Below are positions 7,917 through 15,922 of a stretch of 33,898 bases of DNA, piece by piece (positions within the stretch are counted from its first letter, which is position 1; each line of letters begins with the position of its first letter). This stretch comes from WQUF01 sp031549885. GTDB taxonomy: Bacteria; Bacillota; Clostridia; Clostridiales; Clostridiaceae. The stretch covers positions 1-33,898 of the forward strand of contig JAVBPD010000029.1 in the NCBI GenBank assembly GCA_031549885.1, in the 5' to 3' direction. The notes beneath the pieces were generated by a model. The model was not told where the DNA came from. It saw only the letters and a list, made by a program, of their open reading frames with translations, and searched no databases. Position numbers and translations under genes: made by a program.

Positions 7917-8837
7917 TCACACTCCCATGAGAACTCTATGCAATTCTTCTCCATTTAAATTTTTTCCGATAACACATATGGTATCACCTTTTGAATTACA
8001 ATTTGTTATATGAACATTTCCTTTAATGTATTGAACATTTAAATATCCGTTAAGCCCCTTTACTATGCCTTTTAATCGCACAACTGTGCCGCATTTGTTG
8101 CTTTCTAATTTCAATATATTCTTTTTTAAATCATCAATCAAAAACATCCTGTTTGTTTGAATAGTTATGGTATCAAATACATCCTTTGCTTCTTTAGAAT
8201 GATCACTGTGATCATGGTGATTATGCTCTACTTGTTTAATTTTATTTTTCTTATTTAAATTTAATATTTCATAAGCCCTTAAGTCATTCCAAGACTTAGA
8301 TATAATTGTAGAGTCTTTATTAATTTCTTTTATAAGCGCTAATGTTTCATTTATCTTATCAAAAGCCCCATAAATATGGCTTAAAACAATGGTATCTGCA
8401 TATAAAATTTGATCTATAAAAAACTCACCAAAATTATCAGCATACATCTTACATCGCTTCACATCAACGACTGTAACCTTAGATTTTATCTTTACATTAT
8501 TTTTAATTCTAACATCATTAAATGCATTTAGAATATCTGAAAGCTTCCCTACCCCTGATGGTTCTATGATTATTTTATCAGGCTTATATTCTTTAATTAA
8601 TTCCTTGCAAGCTTTTATAAAATCCCCAGAAAGGCTGCAACATATACATCCTGAATTTATTTCTTTAACCTTAATTCCAGTAGATTTTAAAAGCGCTGCA
8701 TCCACACTAATATCGCCAAAATCATTTTCAATTAAAACAACTTTATAATTTTTAAAATGCTCACTTATAAGTTTTTGAATTAATGTAGTTTTTCCAGAAC
8801 CTAAAAAACCTGAAACAATATATATTTCTGTAGACAA
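7917..8837 (-). CDS. CobW/P47K-family metallochaperone GTPase
   Basis: A 306-residue cytoplasmic protein with Walker A GFLGSGKTT (10-18), the family metal site GCICC (63-67), EPSGVGK after Walker B (92-98), a His-rich loop EHNHHDHSDH (about 204-213) and a C-terminal CobW_C-like domain. Such COG0523 proteins deliver Zn, Co or related metals in a GTP-dependent manner. The NKxD guanine-specificity motif is not seen; VLSHIYGAFD occupies the position. TTG at 8837 is the start: a strong AAGGAGG precedes it and no ATG fits. It is the first gene of a tight operon with the permease fusion and the TIGR03943 protein. No Zur-box palindrome was recognised upstream, so metal identity remains open. Confidence 0.9.
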   Translation of the reverse strand: MSTEIYIVSGFLGSGKTTLIQKLISEHFKNYKVVLIENDFGDISVDAALLKSTGIKVKEINSGCICCSLSGDFIKACKELIKEYKPDKIIIEPSGVGKLSDILNAFNDVRIKNNVKIKSKVTVVDVKRCKMYADNFGEFFIDQILYADTIVLSHIYGAFDKINETLALIKEINKDSTIISKSWNDLRAYEILNLNKKNKIKQVEHNHHDHSDHSKEAKDVFDTITIQTNRMFLIDDLKKNILKLESNKCGTVVRLKGIVKGLNGYLNVQYIKGNVHITNCNSKGDTICVIGKNLNGEELHRVLMGV

Positions 8838-8934
8838 ATTAATCCTCCTTATTTCAATTAATATAGCTTATGTAAATATTTAACTATTGAATTATATTTA
8901 GAAAACAATAAATTTATACTAAATTTAAATAAAT

Positions 8935-8960
8935 AAGTGGAAGACAATTTACTTCCACTT
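8935..8960 (-). terminator. hairpin at the end of the 48-residue small ORF
   Basis: A perfect 9-bp inverted repeat AAGTGGAAG / CTTCCACTT (8935-8943 and 8952-8960) with an 8-nt loop covers the last codons and stop of the small ORF. On the minus strand it runs into ATTTATTTAAATTT, a weak U-tract. Partial read-through into the cobW operon is possible. Confidence 0.5.
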
Positions 8961-9095
8961 AAAAATAAGGTTTTTTAAAGATCTTTTTTTCACCATAGTA
9001 GTAGGAATACTATAATTTTCAGGGCTCCATATGACTTCAGTTGTATTAATTGGCATCTTATCTAATTCTTTTAAATTTTTGTTTTTATAGCACAT
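8949..9095 (-). CDS. small basic protein of 48 residues, unrecognised
   Basis: An ATG at 9095-9093 opens a 48-codon frame with a strong ribosome binding site (GGGGGAG five bases upstream). The protein starts MCYKNKNLKELDKMP and ends in a Lys-rich basic tail, with no membrane helix and one Cys near the N-terminus. The RBS, the lack of any competing frame and a hairpin exactly at the stop support a real gene. It lies about 110 bp upstream of the cobW operon on the same strand, so co-transcription or a regulatory leader role is possible. No family is recognised; the N-terminal half is polar and the C-terminus has seven Lys/Arg in the last 13 residues. Confidence 0.55.
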   Translation of the reverse strand: MCYKNKNLKELDKMPINTTEVIWSPENYSIPTTMVKKRSLKNLIFKWK

Positions 9096-9279
9096 GTCCT
9101 CTCCCCCAAATTTCACTTAAGCCTATGTTTATTTTCATATATGCCAGTGAGAACAATATGATAAATAATCAAATAATCCATAAAAAAAATATCCCTAAAT
9201 TTCTTCTAGCTTTCACATATTGAACACCTAAAGGCGTTATAATATAAATAGTTATGAGATAAATTTAAGGGGTTTTTTT
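9096..9279. other. intergenic region between small ORF and response regulator
   Basis: This stretch separates two divergent transcription units. It holds the response-regulator promoter at 9220-9248. The minus-strand promoter of the small ORF should also lie here but no clear pair of hexamers was found. The rest is A/T-rich with no further supported ORF. Confidence 0.5.
9220..9248 (+). promoter_or_regulatory. promoter of the two-component operon
   Basis: -35 TTGAAC (9220-9225), 17 bp, -10 TATAAA (9243-9248), about 30 bp before the response-regulator ATG, which has an AAGGGG ribosome binding site. Confidence 0.6.
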
Positions 9280-9960
9280 ATGAGCAAAATATTAATTGTA
9301 GATGATGAAGATTCCATTCGCATTGGTTTAAAGGAATATGCCGAATTTATGGGTTATGAAGTTTTTGAAGCATGCGATGGCATGGAGGCTGTTAAATTGT
9401 GCAAAGAACAAGATTTTGATGTTATCATTATGGATATAATGATGCCAAAGCTTGATGGGTTTACAGCTTGTAAAGAAATAAGAAAGATAAAACAAATACC
9501 TGTTTTAATGCTGTCTGCAAGAGGAGAAGAATACGATAAATTATATGGTTTTGAATTAGGAATAGATGATTATGTTGTAAAGCCATTTTCTCCAAAGGAG
9601 GTTATGGCAAGAATAAATGTAATAATAACCAGAAATAAAGGTAAAATTAAACCTTCAGATTCAAATAATGAGGTATATAAATATAATGGACTTGAAATTG
9701 ATATAACTGCAAGAAGCGTCTCAATCGATGGAAATAAAATAGTCTTAACTCCTAAGGAATATGATTTATTATTTTTTCTTGTTAGAAATAAAAATATAGC
9801 ATTAAGCCGTGAAAAGCTTTTAAATGAAGTCTGGGGATATGATTATTATGGCGACGATAGGACTGTTGATACTCATATTAAAATGCTTAGAACAAGCCTT
9901 GATAAATACAGGGATTGCATAGTTACGTTAAGAGGAATAGGATACAGATTTGAAGCTTGA
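9280..9960 (+). CDS. OmpR/PhoB-family response regulator
   Basis: A 226-residue two-domain regulator. The receiver domain (1 to about 118) has the acidic triad D8/D9/E10, phospho-acceptor D52 in MDIMMPKLDG, switch Ser79 and K101 in VVKPFSP. The C-terminal winged helix (about 130-225) contains LTPKEYDLLFFLVRN, REKLLNEVWGYDYYGDDRTV and the R-G-I-G-Y-R-F end, typical of the OmpR/PhoB class. Its stop overlaps the histidine kinase start by 11 nt, so the two are translationally coupled. Targets cannot be read from context: the next gene is convergent, and no transporter lies in the same operon. Confidence 0.95.
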   Translation: MSKILIVDDEDSIRIGLKEYAEFMGYEVFEACDGMEAVKLCKEQDFDVIIMDIMMPKLDGFTACKEIRKIKQIPVLMLSARGEEYDKLYGFELGIDDYVVKPFSPKEVMARINVIITRNKGKIKPSDSNNEVYKYNGLEIDITARSVSIDGNKIVLTPKEYDLLFFLVRNKNIALSREKLLNEVWGYDYYGDDRTVDTHIKMLRTSLDKYRDCIVTLRGIGYRFEA

Positions 9961-11353
9961 TCATAAAAGTTTAAAGGCAAGAATGTGGTTTTATTTTACA
10001 ATTTTCGCCACCATAATATTGATAACTTTATGGGCATTGCAAGGAATATTCTTTGGAAGTTTTTATCAAGGCATGAGAAGGGCCATGATAATTAAAGCAG
10101 GAAATGAATTAACTCATCAATTTGGCAAAAATAATTTTTACAATTCCCTGCAAGACTATTGTTTTAAAAACAACTTATCGGTAACAATTTTTGATGAAAA
10201 CATAAATGTTAAATTTTCATCTGACAGCTTTGGTAGAGGATTTGAAAAAAATGGAATAAACCCCTTTTTCATTCAAGACCTAATTGACCTAAAAGAAAAG
10301 TTAAAAAACAGCAATGGAAAAGTAAATTATTTAACTAACATTGATAGAAGAGAGATGCTAGTATATGGCTCAATTTTAAAAAACGATTCTGATAATTATT
10401 ACTTATATTTAAATTCACCTCTTCCACCAATAGATTCAACCATAGCAGTGCTTAGAAATCAACTTATCATAATAACATTTATTTTATTTGTCTTATCATT
10501 TTTAATATCCTTTTTTCTCGCTCAAAACCTATCAAAGCCCATAGCAAAGCTCACCCAGTCAGCAAGCAAGCTTGCTAAAGGTGACAGAAAAGTGGTCTTT
10601 GAAAAAGGAAGCTATAGTGAAATAAATCAATTAGCAGACACTTTAAACTATGCCACTAAAGAAATTTCTCGGGTTGATGAACTTCAAAAAGAATTAATTG
10701 CAAATATTTCTCACGATTTAAGGACACCGCTTACAATTATAAAGGTATATGCTGAAATGATTAGAGACATTGACAATAAAGAAAAAAGAGGTCATCAAAC
10801 AAATACCATTATAAAAGAAGTGGATAGGCTTACTTCTTTAGTAAACGACATATTAGAATTATCAAAAATAGAATTAAATAACTTAGAGCTTAATAAAACT
10901 AATTTTGATATAAGCAAAAAACTCGGGGATATAATGAACAGGTTCAGCGGTTTAAAAGAAAAGCAAGATTATAAATTTAATATAAACATTGATAATAATA
11001 TTGTAACTTGCGCAGATGAAAAGTTAATTGAAAGAGTGATATATAATTTAATTGGCAATGCTGCAACATACACTGGCAATGATAAATTAATTACAGTAAA
11101 TTTAAAAAAATATGAAGGATATTTTAGATTTGAAGTTACAGACACTGGAAAAGGCATTCCTAAGGAACAGATTGAAAATATTTGGGAAAGATATTATAAA
11201 GTTAAGGAAAACCATAAAAGGCCAGTTATAGGCACAGGACTTGGCTTATCAATTGTTAAAAATATTTTAATGCTTCACTCCTCAAAATTTGGAGTTATTA
11301 GCACTCTTAACAAAGGTAGCACCTTTTGGTTTGAACTTGAAACAGTTAGCTAA
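9950..11353 (+). CDS. membrane sensor histidine kinase
   Basis: A 467-residue kinase. TM1 lies at about 12-35, an extracytoplasmic sensor of about 135 residues follows, TM2 is at about 171-191, and then come a HAMP domain (about 192-245), HisKA with H255 in ANISHDLRTP, and HATPase_c with the N-box (IYNLIGNAATYT), G1 DTGKGIP and G2 GTGLGLSIV. TTG at 9950 is taken as the start because GAGG/AGGA sequences precede it inside the regulator's 3' end; an alternative ATG at 9983 would still keep TM1. It pairs with the response regulator upstream. The sensor domain is not recognised. Confidence 0.92.
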   Translation: MKLDHKSLKARMWFYFTIFATIILITLWALQGIFFGSFYQGMRRAMIIKAGNELTHQFGKNNFYNSLQDYCFKNNLSVTIFDENINVKFSSDSFGRGFEKNGINPFFIQDLIDLKEKLKNSNGKVNYLTNIDRREMLVYGSILKNDSDNYYLYLNSPLPPIDSTIAVLRNQLIIITFILFVLSFLISFFLAQNLSKPIAKLTQSASKLAKGDRKVVFEKGSYSEINQLADTLNYATKEISRVDELQKELIANISHDLRTPLTIIKVYAEMIRDIDNKEKRGHQTNTIIKEVDRLTSLVNDILELSKIELNNLELNKTNFDISKKLGDIMNRFSGLKEKQDYKFNINIDNNIVTCADEKLIERVIYNLIGNAATYTGNDKLITVNLKKYEGYFRFEVTDTGKGIPKEQIENIWERYYKVKENHKRPVIGTGLGLSIVKNILMLHSSKFGVISTLNKGSTFWFELETVS

Positions 11354-11358
11354 ATTTA

Positions 11359-11387
11359 AAAAGAGCCTTTTAAAAAGCTCTTTTTTT
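11359..11387. terminator. terminator between histidine kinase and SIMPL gene
   Basis: A stem AAAGAGC / GCTCTTT (from 11360 and 11377) with a 10-nt loop is followed by a run of seven T on the plus strand. A-rich sequence before it gives a weaker U-tract for the convergent minus-strand gene, whose stop is at 11389. Confidence 0.8.
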
Positions 11388-11388
11388 A

Positions 11389-12147
11389 TCAATAAGCATA
11401 TGTAACAGAGACATTAGCAGTTACTTCAAGCTCACCTTGGGATACTGCGACTTCCGCTGCTGCCATATCAGCATTCCTCATACTGTTGTAATTGCTCACA
11501 GGTGATGGATAGTTATAACTATTTTCTACAACCTTTGAAGGAGTGCTAATACTCACGCCAATAGCTTTTGCCAGAGTATCAGCTTTGGCTTTTGCATTTA
11601 ACATTGCCTTTTCAAGCGCTTGATTGTAGTAATCATCTACATTTGACAAACTAAAGGATATGCCATTGTTTATATTTGCACCAGCATTTACTGCTGCTGA
11701 TAATACTTGTCCTGCCTTATTTATATCTCTGACTTTAATTTCTACTGAGTTATTTAAAGTGTAGCCAATGATTTTATTTCCATTTCCATTCTTGGTTTCT
11801 GATTGATCATAGTCAGGATACATGTTATAATCAACTGTCCTTATATCCTTTTCATCAATTCCCAAAGCTTTTACAGCTTCTAAAACTTTGTTCATGGTCT
11901 TAGTGTTATTGTCTTGAACAGATATTGTGTCCACACCTTTTGTCATCACACCTACATTTAAAACAGCTATATCTGGCACAGCCTTGATAGATCCAGTTCC
12001 TGTAACTTCTATGGTCTTAGTATTTGCATTTTCAACAGATGCAGCTTTTACTTCTTTAACTGTTAATGCCCCGCTAAATCCCAATGCAGTAACTGATAAA
12101 ACAAGGATGGAAAGAGCTTTTGTAATAATTTTAGACCTTGAACTCAT
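11389..12147 (-). CDS. secreted SIMPL-domain (DUF541) protein
   Basis: A 252-residue exported protein. The signal peptide covers about 1-35, with Lys/Arg start, hydrophobic core and an A-x-A-like K-E-V-K-A site. The mature part fits DUF541/SIMPL: it starts TIEVTGTGSIKAVPDIAVLNVGV, continues with the V-x-x-A-x-x-A-L-G-I segment and the Y-x-L-x-N-S-V-E-I-K-V-R-D repeat, and ends with a V-T-A-N-V-S-V-T-Y beta strand. Family members (for example BP26) form periplasmic or surface oligomeric rings; their exact function is not settled. It is monocistronic. The ATG at 12147 follows GGGGAG. A TGG-TATTAT extended -10 lies upstream around 12195-12203. Confidence 0.88.
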   Translation of the reverse strand: MSSRSKIITKALSILVLSVTALGFSGALTVKEVKAASVENANTKTIEVTGTGSIKAVPDIAVLNVGVMTKGVDTISVQDNNTKTMNKVLEAVKALGIDEKDIRTVDYNMYPDYDQSETKNGNGNKIIGYTLNNSVEIKVRDINKAGQVLSAAVNAGANINNGISFSLSNVDDYYNQALEKAMLNAKAKADTLAKAIGVSISTPSKVVENSYNYPSPVSNYNSMRNADMAAAEVAVSQGELEVTANVSVTYAY

Positions 12148-12259
12148 AAAAAACTCCCCTTTATGTTAAATTTATTCTAAAATAATTCTAACATAATACC
12201 AGAAAAATTTAAACATTAAAATCACTAACAAGTGGTAAATAATACCTAAGTTATAAATT

Positions 12260-13099
12260 TTATTTTTTTGTAAGAATAATAGGATCAAATCCTTTTATAG
12301 GTCCCTGATAATTTTCCTTTATATTTTTTGATCCCTTATACATAACAGCTTTAGCAGGACAAAAATTATGGCATCTTAAACAACCGCAGCAATTTCCATT
12401 TGTATAAAAAATGCTTCCATCATTTAAAACATTTCGCATTGGGCATAACCTTGCACATTTGCCGCATTTTATGCAAAGATCCTTATCAATAGACATGCTA
12501 TTTTTCCAAAGTGCAGTATGATCTTTTTTTTCAATAGGCCTTTGCATTTTAGCTAAAATACCTGAAGCTTTTGAAAAGCCTTGCTTAAACTCTTTATTAT
12601 TTACTATTAAATTTGAAAACTTTTCAATTCTCTTATCAGTTTTTTGTCTCATCTTTTTCAACTTTTCTTCATCGTTAGTCACAGGTAAAAACTTAAATGG
12701 TCCGCAATTTAAATTATTTGCCATGTTAAAATGAATAGCCCATTTTGTTTTAAATCCCTTTTTTTCTATTAAATAATCACAAACCTTTGCACCATCACCT
12801 GAAAATATCATCTGGGTGCAAAATATAGCGGAGGGCTTATTTTCATTAGTCTTTAGTCCATTTATAAATTTAATCATTGGTGCAGGCATATAGGAAGCAT
12901 AAATAGGATAACCAAAAATAACTAAATCATTTTTTGATATAATGCCATTGCTCTCCTTTTCGCTTAACGCTTCTACAGAATAAATTTTAACTATAAGTCC
13001 ACTTTCAGTTAAACAATTTTTTAATTTATCAGAAACATACCATGTATTTCCTGTTCCTGAAAAGTAAAAAATAGCTACATTTTTTAAACTATTACTCAA
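12260..13099 (-). CDS. EFR1-type flavodoxin / 2x[4Fe-4S] ferredoxin fusion
   Basis: A 279-residue protein. The N-terminal flavodoxin-like domain (about 1-160) has the FMN phosphate loop F-S-G-T-G-N-T and FGYPIYASYMPAPM. The C-terminal ferredoxin domain carries two full CxxCxxCxxxCP sets: CIKCGKCARLCP (about 207-218) and CCGCLRCHNFCP (about 235-246). It presumably transfers electrons in the cytoplasm between an FMN and two [4Fe-4S] clusters; these EFR1 proteins are common in anaerobic Firmicutes but their partners are unknown. TTG at 13099 is preferred because AGGTG lies six bases before it; a GTG at 13108 overlaps that RBS. It is divergent from the leuS T-box leader. Confidence 0.88.
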   Translation of the reverse strand: MSNSLKNVAIFYFSGTGNTWYVSDKLKNCLTESGLIVKIYSVEALSEKESNGIISKNDLVIFGYPIYASYMPAPMIKFINGLKTNENKPSAIFCTQMIFSGDGAKVCDYLIEKKGFKTKWAIHFNMANNLNCGPFKFLPVTNDEEKLKKMRQKTDKRIEKFSNLIVNNKEFKQGFSKASGILAKMQRPIEKKDHTALWKNSMSIDKDLCIKCGKCARLCPMRNVLNDGSIFYTNGNCCGCLRCHNFCPAKAVMYKGSKNIKENYQGPIKGFDPIILTKK

Positions 13100-13146
13100 A
13101 TATATCACCTTTTTTTATAGTAATTAATATAATTAAAACATACAAA

Positions 13147-13175
13147 TTGACTTTTTTATATGTATATGTTAGAAT
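13147..13175 (+). promoter_or_regulatory. promoter of the leuS leader transcript
   Basis: -35 TTGACT (13147-13152), 17 bp, -10 TAGAAT (13170-13175), placed just before the T-box leader RNA. Confidence 0.7.
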
Positions 13176-13181
13176 TTCATA

Positions 13182-13416
13182 AATAATATGCATTGAAGGG
13201 GAATAGTAACTTTAATTTTCTTTTCAAAGAGAGCTTTCATTTGGTGAAAGAAAGCATTAGAAAAATTGTGAACTCGCCTCCTGAGCTTGCTTAGCAAAAC
13301 TAAGCACGGTTTTAACCGTTATATTTTTTAAGTGGAACCTTTTTTAGGTTCAATTTGAGTGGTACCGCGGAAATTTTTAAGCCTTTCGTCTCTATTTGAC
13401 GAGAGGCTTTTTTTAT
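13182..13416 (+). promoter_or_regulatory. T-box riboswitch (tRNA-Leu sensing) with intrinsic terminator
   Basis: The leader contains the T-box elements in order: the AGTA bulge, the AGAGAGC distal-loop region, the specifier loop GTGAACTCGCC with specifier codon CTC (Leu) at 13273-13275, and the T-box GTGGTACCGCGG (13359-13370). The UGGU within it pairs with an ACCA tRNA end and so fits discriminator A. The terminator stem follows (AAGCCTTTCGTC at 13379-13390, GACGAGAGGCTT at 13398-13409, then T). Uncharged tRNA-Leu(GAG) should stabilise the antiterminator and let leuS be transcribed. It fills the 330-bp gap before leuS. Confidence 0.95.
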
Positions 13417-13437
13417 ATAAAGAAAGGAATGATATAT

Positions 13438-15876
13438 ATGTCATTTTACAATGTAGATGTAGATAGAAAATGGCAATCTAAATGGAGAGAAAAGGAAATT
13501 TATAAATTTGATGAAAATAATCTAAAGGATAAACTATATCTTTTAATGATGCTCCCCTATCCGTCAGGAGCAAATCTTCACACTGGCCACTGGTTTAATT
13601 ATTCCATAGGTGATGCTTGGGGAAGGTTTAAAAAAATGCAAGGCTATAATGTATTTGAACCTATAGGTTATGATGCTTTTGGCCTTCCTGCAGAAAATTA
13701 TGCAATTAAAACTGGCATTCACCCTCAAGATTCCACAAGAAATAATATAGTTAAAATGAGAGAGCAGCTTAAAGAAATGGGCGCTATGTTTAATTTTGAA
13801 AATGAAATTACATCTTGTGAACCTGATTATTATAAATGGACTCAATGGCTTTTCTTAAAATTCTATGAAAAAGGTTTAGCATATAAGAAAAAAGCCCCTG
13901 TTAATTTCTGCCCTTCTTGCAATACAGTGCTTGCCAATGAACAAGTTAAAGAAGGAAAATGTGAAAGATGCTCTTCTGATGTTACTAAAAAAGAATTATC
14001 CCAGTGGTTCTTTAAAATAACTGATTACTCTGAAGAACTTCTATCCTGCCTTGATGGACTTGATTGGCCTGAAAAAACTAAAGCTATGCAGCGCCACTGG
14101 ATTGGCAAATCAACAGGCTGTGAGGCTACTTTTAAAATTAAAGATTCAGATGATTCATTTGATGTATTTACCACAAGGCTTGATACTTTATTTGGTGCGA
14201 GCTATGCAGTTCTTGCTCCAGAACACCCTCTTGTGGATAAAATTACAACTTCAGAGTATAAATCTTTAGTTGAAAAGTACAAAGAAGATGCTAAAAAGAA
14301 AACTGAAATTGAAAGGCAATCTGTCACTAAAGATAAAACTGGTGTATTCACTGGCGCCTTTGCCATTAATCCAATAAATGGTAGAGAAATACCTATTTGG
14401 ATTTCTGATTATGTTCTTTTTACTTATGGAACTGGAGCTGTTATGGCTGTTCCTGGTCATGATGAAAGGGATTTTGAATTTGCTTCTAAATATAATCTTC
14501 CTATTGAAAGAGTAATTGAGTCAAATACAGACCTTCCATTTTGTGAATATGGCGCCATGATAAATAGCGGTAAATTTTCAGGATTATCTTCTGAAGAAGG
14601 AATTAAAGCAATTGTTAAAGAGCTTGAATTAAAAAATTTAGCTAAACAAACAATTAAATATAGATTAAGAGATTGGCTTATTTCAAGGCAGAGGTACTGG
14701 GGATGCCCTATTCCAATTGTATACTGTGAAAAATGCGGAGAAGTGGCAATTTTAGAAAAAGATCTTCCAGTTCTTTTACCATATGATGTTGAATTTACAC
14801 CAGATGGAAAATCTCCACTTGAAAAGTGCGAAGAATTTATGCACACAACCTGCCCTAAATGTGGTGGCAAAGCTTTAAGAGAACCTGATACTTTAGATAC
14901 ATTTATGTGCTCTTCTTGGTATTTCTTAAGATATGTGGATAATGAAAATGATAAAGAAGCCTTTAGCAAAGAAAAGGTAGATAAAATGCTTCCTGTTGAT
15001 ATGTACATTGGCGGAGTTGAGCATGCTTGTATGCATTTGCTTTATGCAAGGTTTTTCACTAAAGCTTTAAGGGATATGGGATATTTAAACTTTGATGAAC
15101 CATTTTTAAAATTAAGGCATCAAGGCATGATTTTAGGTGCTGATGGCCAAAAGATGAGCAAATCTAAGGGAAACACTATAAATCCTGATGAATACATTAA
15201 TGAATATGGCTCTGATGTATTTAGATTATACTTAATGTTTGGATTTGAATTTTCTGAAGGCGGACCTTGGAGCGATGAAGGCGTAAGATCTATAGGCAAA
15301 TTTGTTGAAAGAAGTGAGAGGATTTTAGATGGATTTATAAATTTTGTTAACTCTCCTGAAAAAGGCAAAGATTCTATTGATGATGCTGAAAAAGATCTTA
15401 ATTTTGTTAGACATAGCAGCATAAAATCATGTATAGAGGATTCTGAAAGGCTTCAATTTAACACTGTAGTAGCTAGAATAATGGAATTTACCAATGCCCT
15501 TTCAAAATATAAAAATGAAAAAAACATGAATAAAGAGTTCTTAAAGGAATGCTTAATTGATTATATTAAAATTTTAGCTCCTCTTGCTCCCCATTTTGCA
15601 GAGGAAGCTTGGGAAAAATTAAAGATGAATTTTTCTGTATTTAATGAGAAATACCCAGAATTTGATCCTAAAGCTTTAATTAAAGATGAAATTGAAATTG
15701 CAGTTCAGATAAATGGAAAAATTAAGGATAAAATAATGGTTGCATCAAACCTTGGTGAAGATGAGATAAAAAAGGATTCTTTAAACTCTGAGAAAATTAA
15801 GGTTGAACTTCAAGGAAAAAATGTAGCTAAGGTTATTGTGATTAAAGGAAGGCTTGTTAATATAGTAGCAAAATAA
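13438..15876 (+). CDS. leuS: leucyl-tRNA synthetase
   Basis: An 812-residue class Ia synthetase that charges tRNA-Leu with leucine. HIGH-type motif: PYPSGANLHTGH (40-51). A zinc-type Cys cluster F-C-P-S-C...C-E-R-C lies around 157-180. The CP1 editing domain contains TTRLDTLFGASYAVLAPEHP and GTGAVMAVPGHDERD. The second signature is KMSKS at 572-576, followed by the anticodon-binding helical domain and the small C-terminal domain (E-I-A-V-Q-I-N-G-K-I). Length is normal for bacterial LeuRS. The ATG at 13438 is chosen because AGGA lies 9-10 nt upstream. An earlier in-frame ATG at 13429 abuts the RBS, and frames further up run through the leader terminator. Expression is controlled by the T-box upstream. 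Confidence 0.98.
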   Translation: MSFYNVDVDRKWQSKWREKEIYKFDENNLKDKLYLLMMLPYPSGANLHTGHWFNYSIGDAWGRFKKMQGYNVFEPIGYDAFGLPAENYAIKTGIHPQDSTRNNIVKMREQLKEMGAMFNFENEITSCEPDYYKWTQWLFLKFYEKGLAYKKKAPVNFCPSCNTVLANEQVKEGKCERCSSDVTKKELSQWFFKITDYSEELLSCLDGLDWPEKTKAMQRHWIGKSTGCEATFKIKDSDDSFDVFTTRLDTLFGASYAVLAPEHPLVDKITTSEYKSLVEKYKEDAKKKTEIERQSVTKDKTGVFTGAFAINPINGREIPIWISDYVLFTYGTGAVMAVPGHDERDFEFASKYNLPIERVIESNTDLPFCEYGAMINSGKFSGLSSEEGIKAIVKELELKNLAKQTIKYRLRDWLISRQRYWGCPIPIVYCEKCGEVAILEKDLPVLLPYDVEFTPDGKSPLEKCEEFMHTTCPKCGGKALREPDTLDTFMCSSWYFLRYVDNENDKEAFSKEKVDKMLPVDMYIGGVEHACMHLLYARFFTKALRDMGYLNFDEPFLKLRHQGMILGADGQKMSKSKGNTINPDEYINEYGSDVFRLYLMFGFEFSEGGPWSDEGVRSIGKFVERSERILDGFINFVNSPEKGKDSIDDAEKDLNFVRHSSIKSCIEDSERLQFNTVVARIMEFTNALSKYKNEKNMNKEFLKECLIDYIKILAPLAPHFAEEAWEKLKMNFSVFNEKYPEFDPKALIKDEIEIAVQINGKIKDKIMVASNLGEDEIKKDSLNSEKIKVELQGKNVAKVIVIKGRLVNIVAK

Positions 15877-15881
15877 AATTA

Positions 15882-15917
15882 AGGATAAAGATCTTTTAAA
15901 ATGTGGATCTTTATCCT
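15882..15917. terminator. bidirectional terminator between leuS and phosphofructokinase
   Basis: A perfect 12-bp inverted repeat AGGATAAAGATC / GATCTTTATCCT (15882-15893, 15906-15917) with a 12-nt loop lies between convergent genes. T-rich sequence follows on both strands. Confidence 0.8.
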
Positions 15918-15922
15918 CTTAT

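Noticed and set aside
8838..8948. Zur box upstream of cobW
   Set aside because: No palindrome similar to the Bacillus Zur site is recognisable in this A/T-rich stretch.
14457..15008. 183-codon open frame antisense to leuS
   Set aside because: It lies wholly inside leuS, has no RBS, and its composition reflects the opposite strand of the synthetase.
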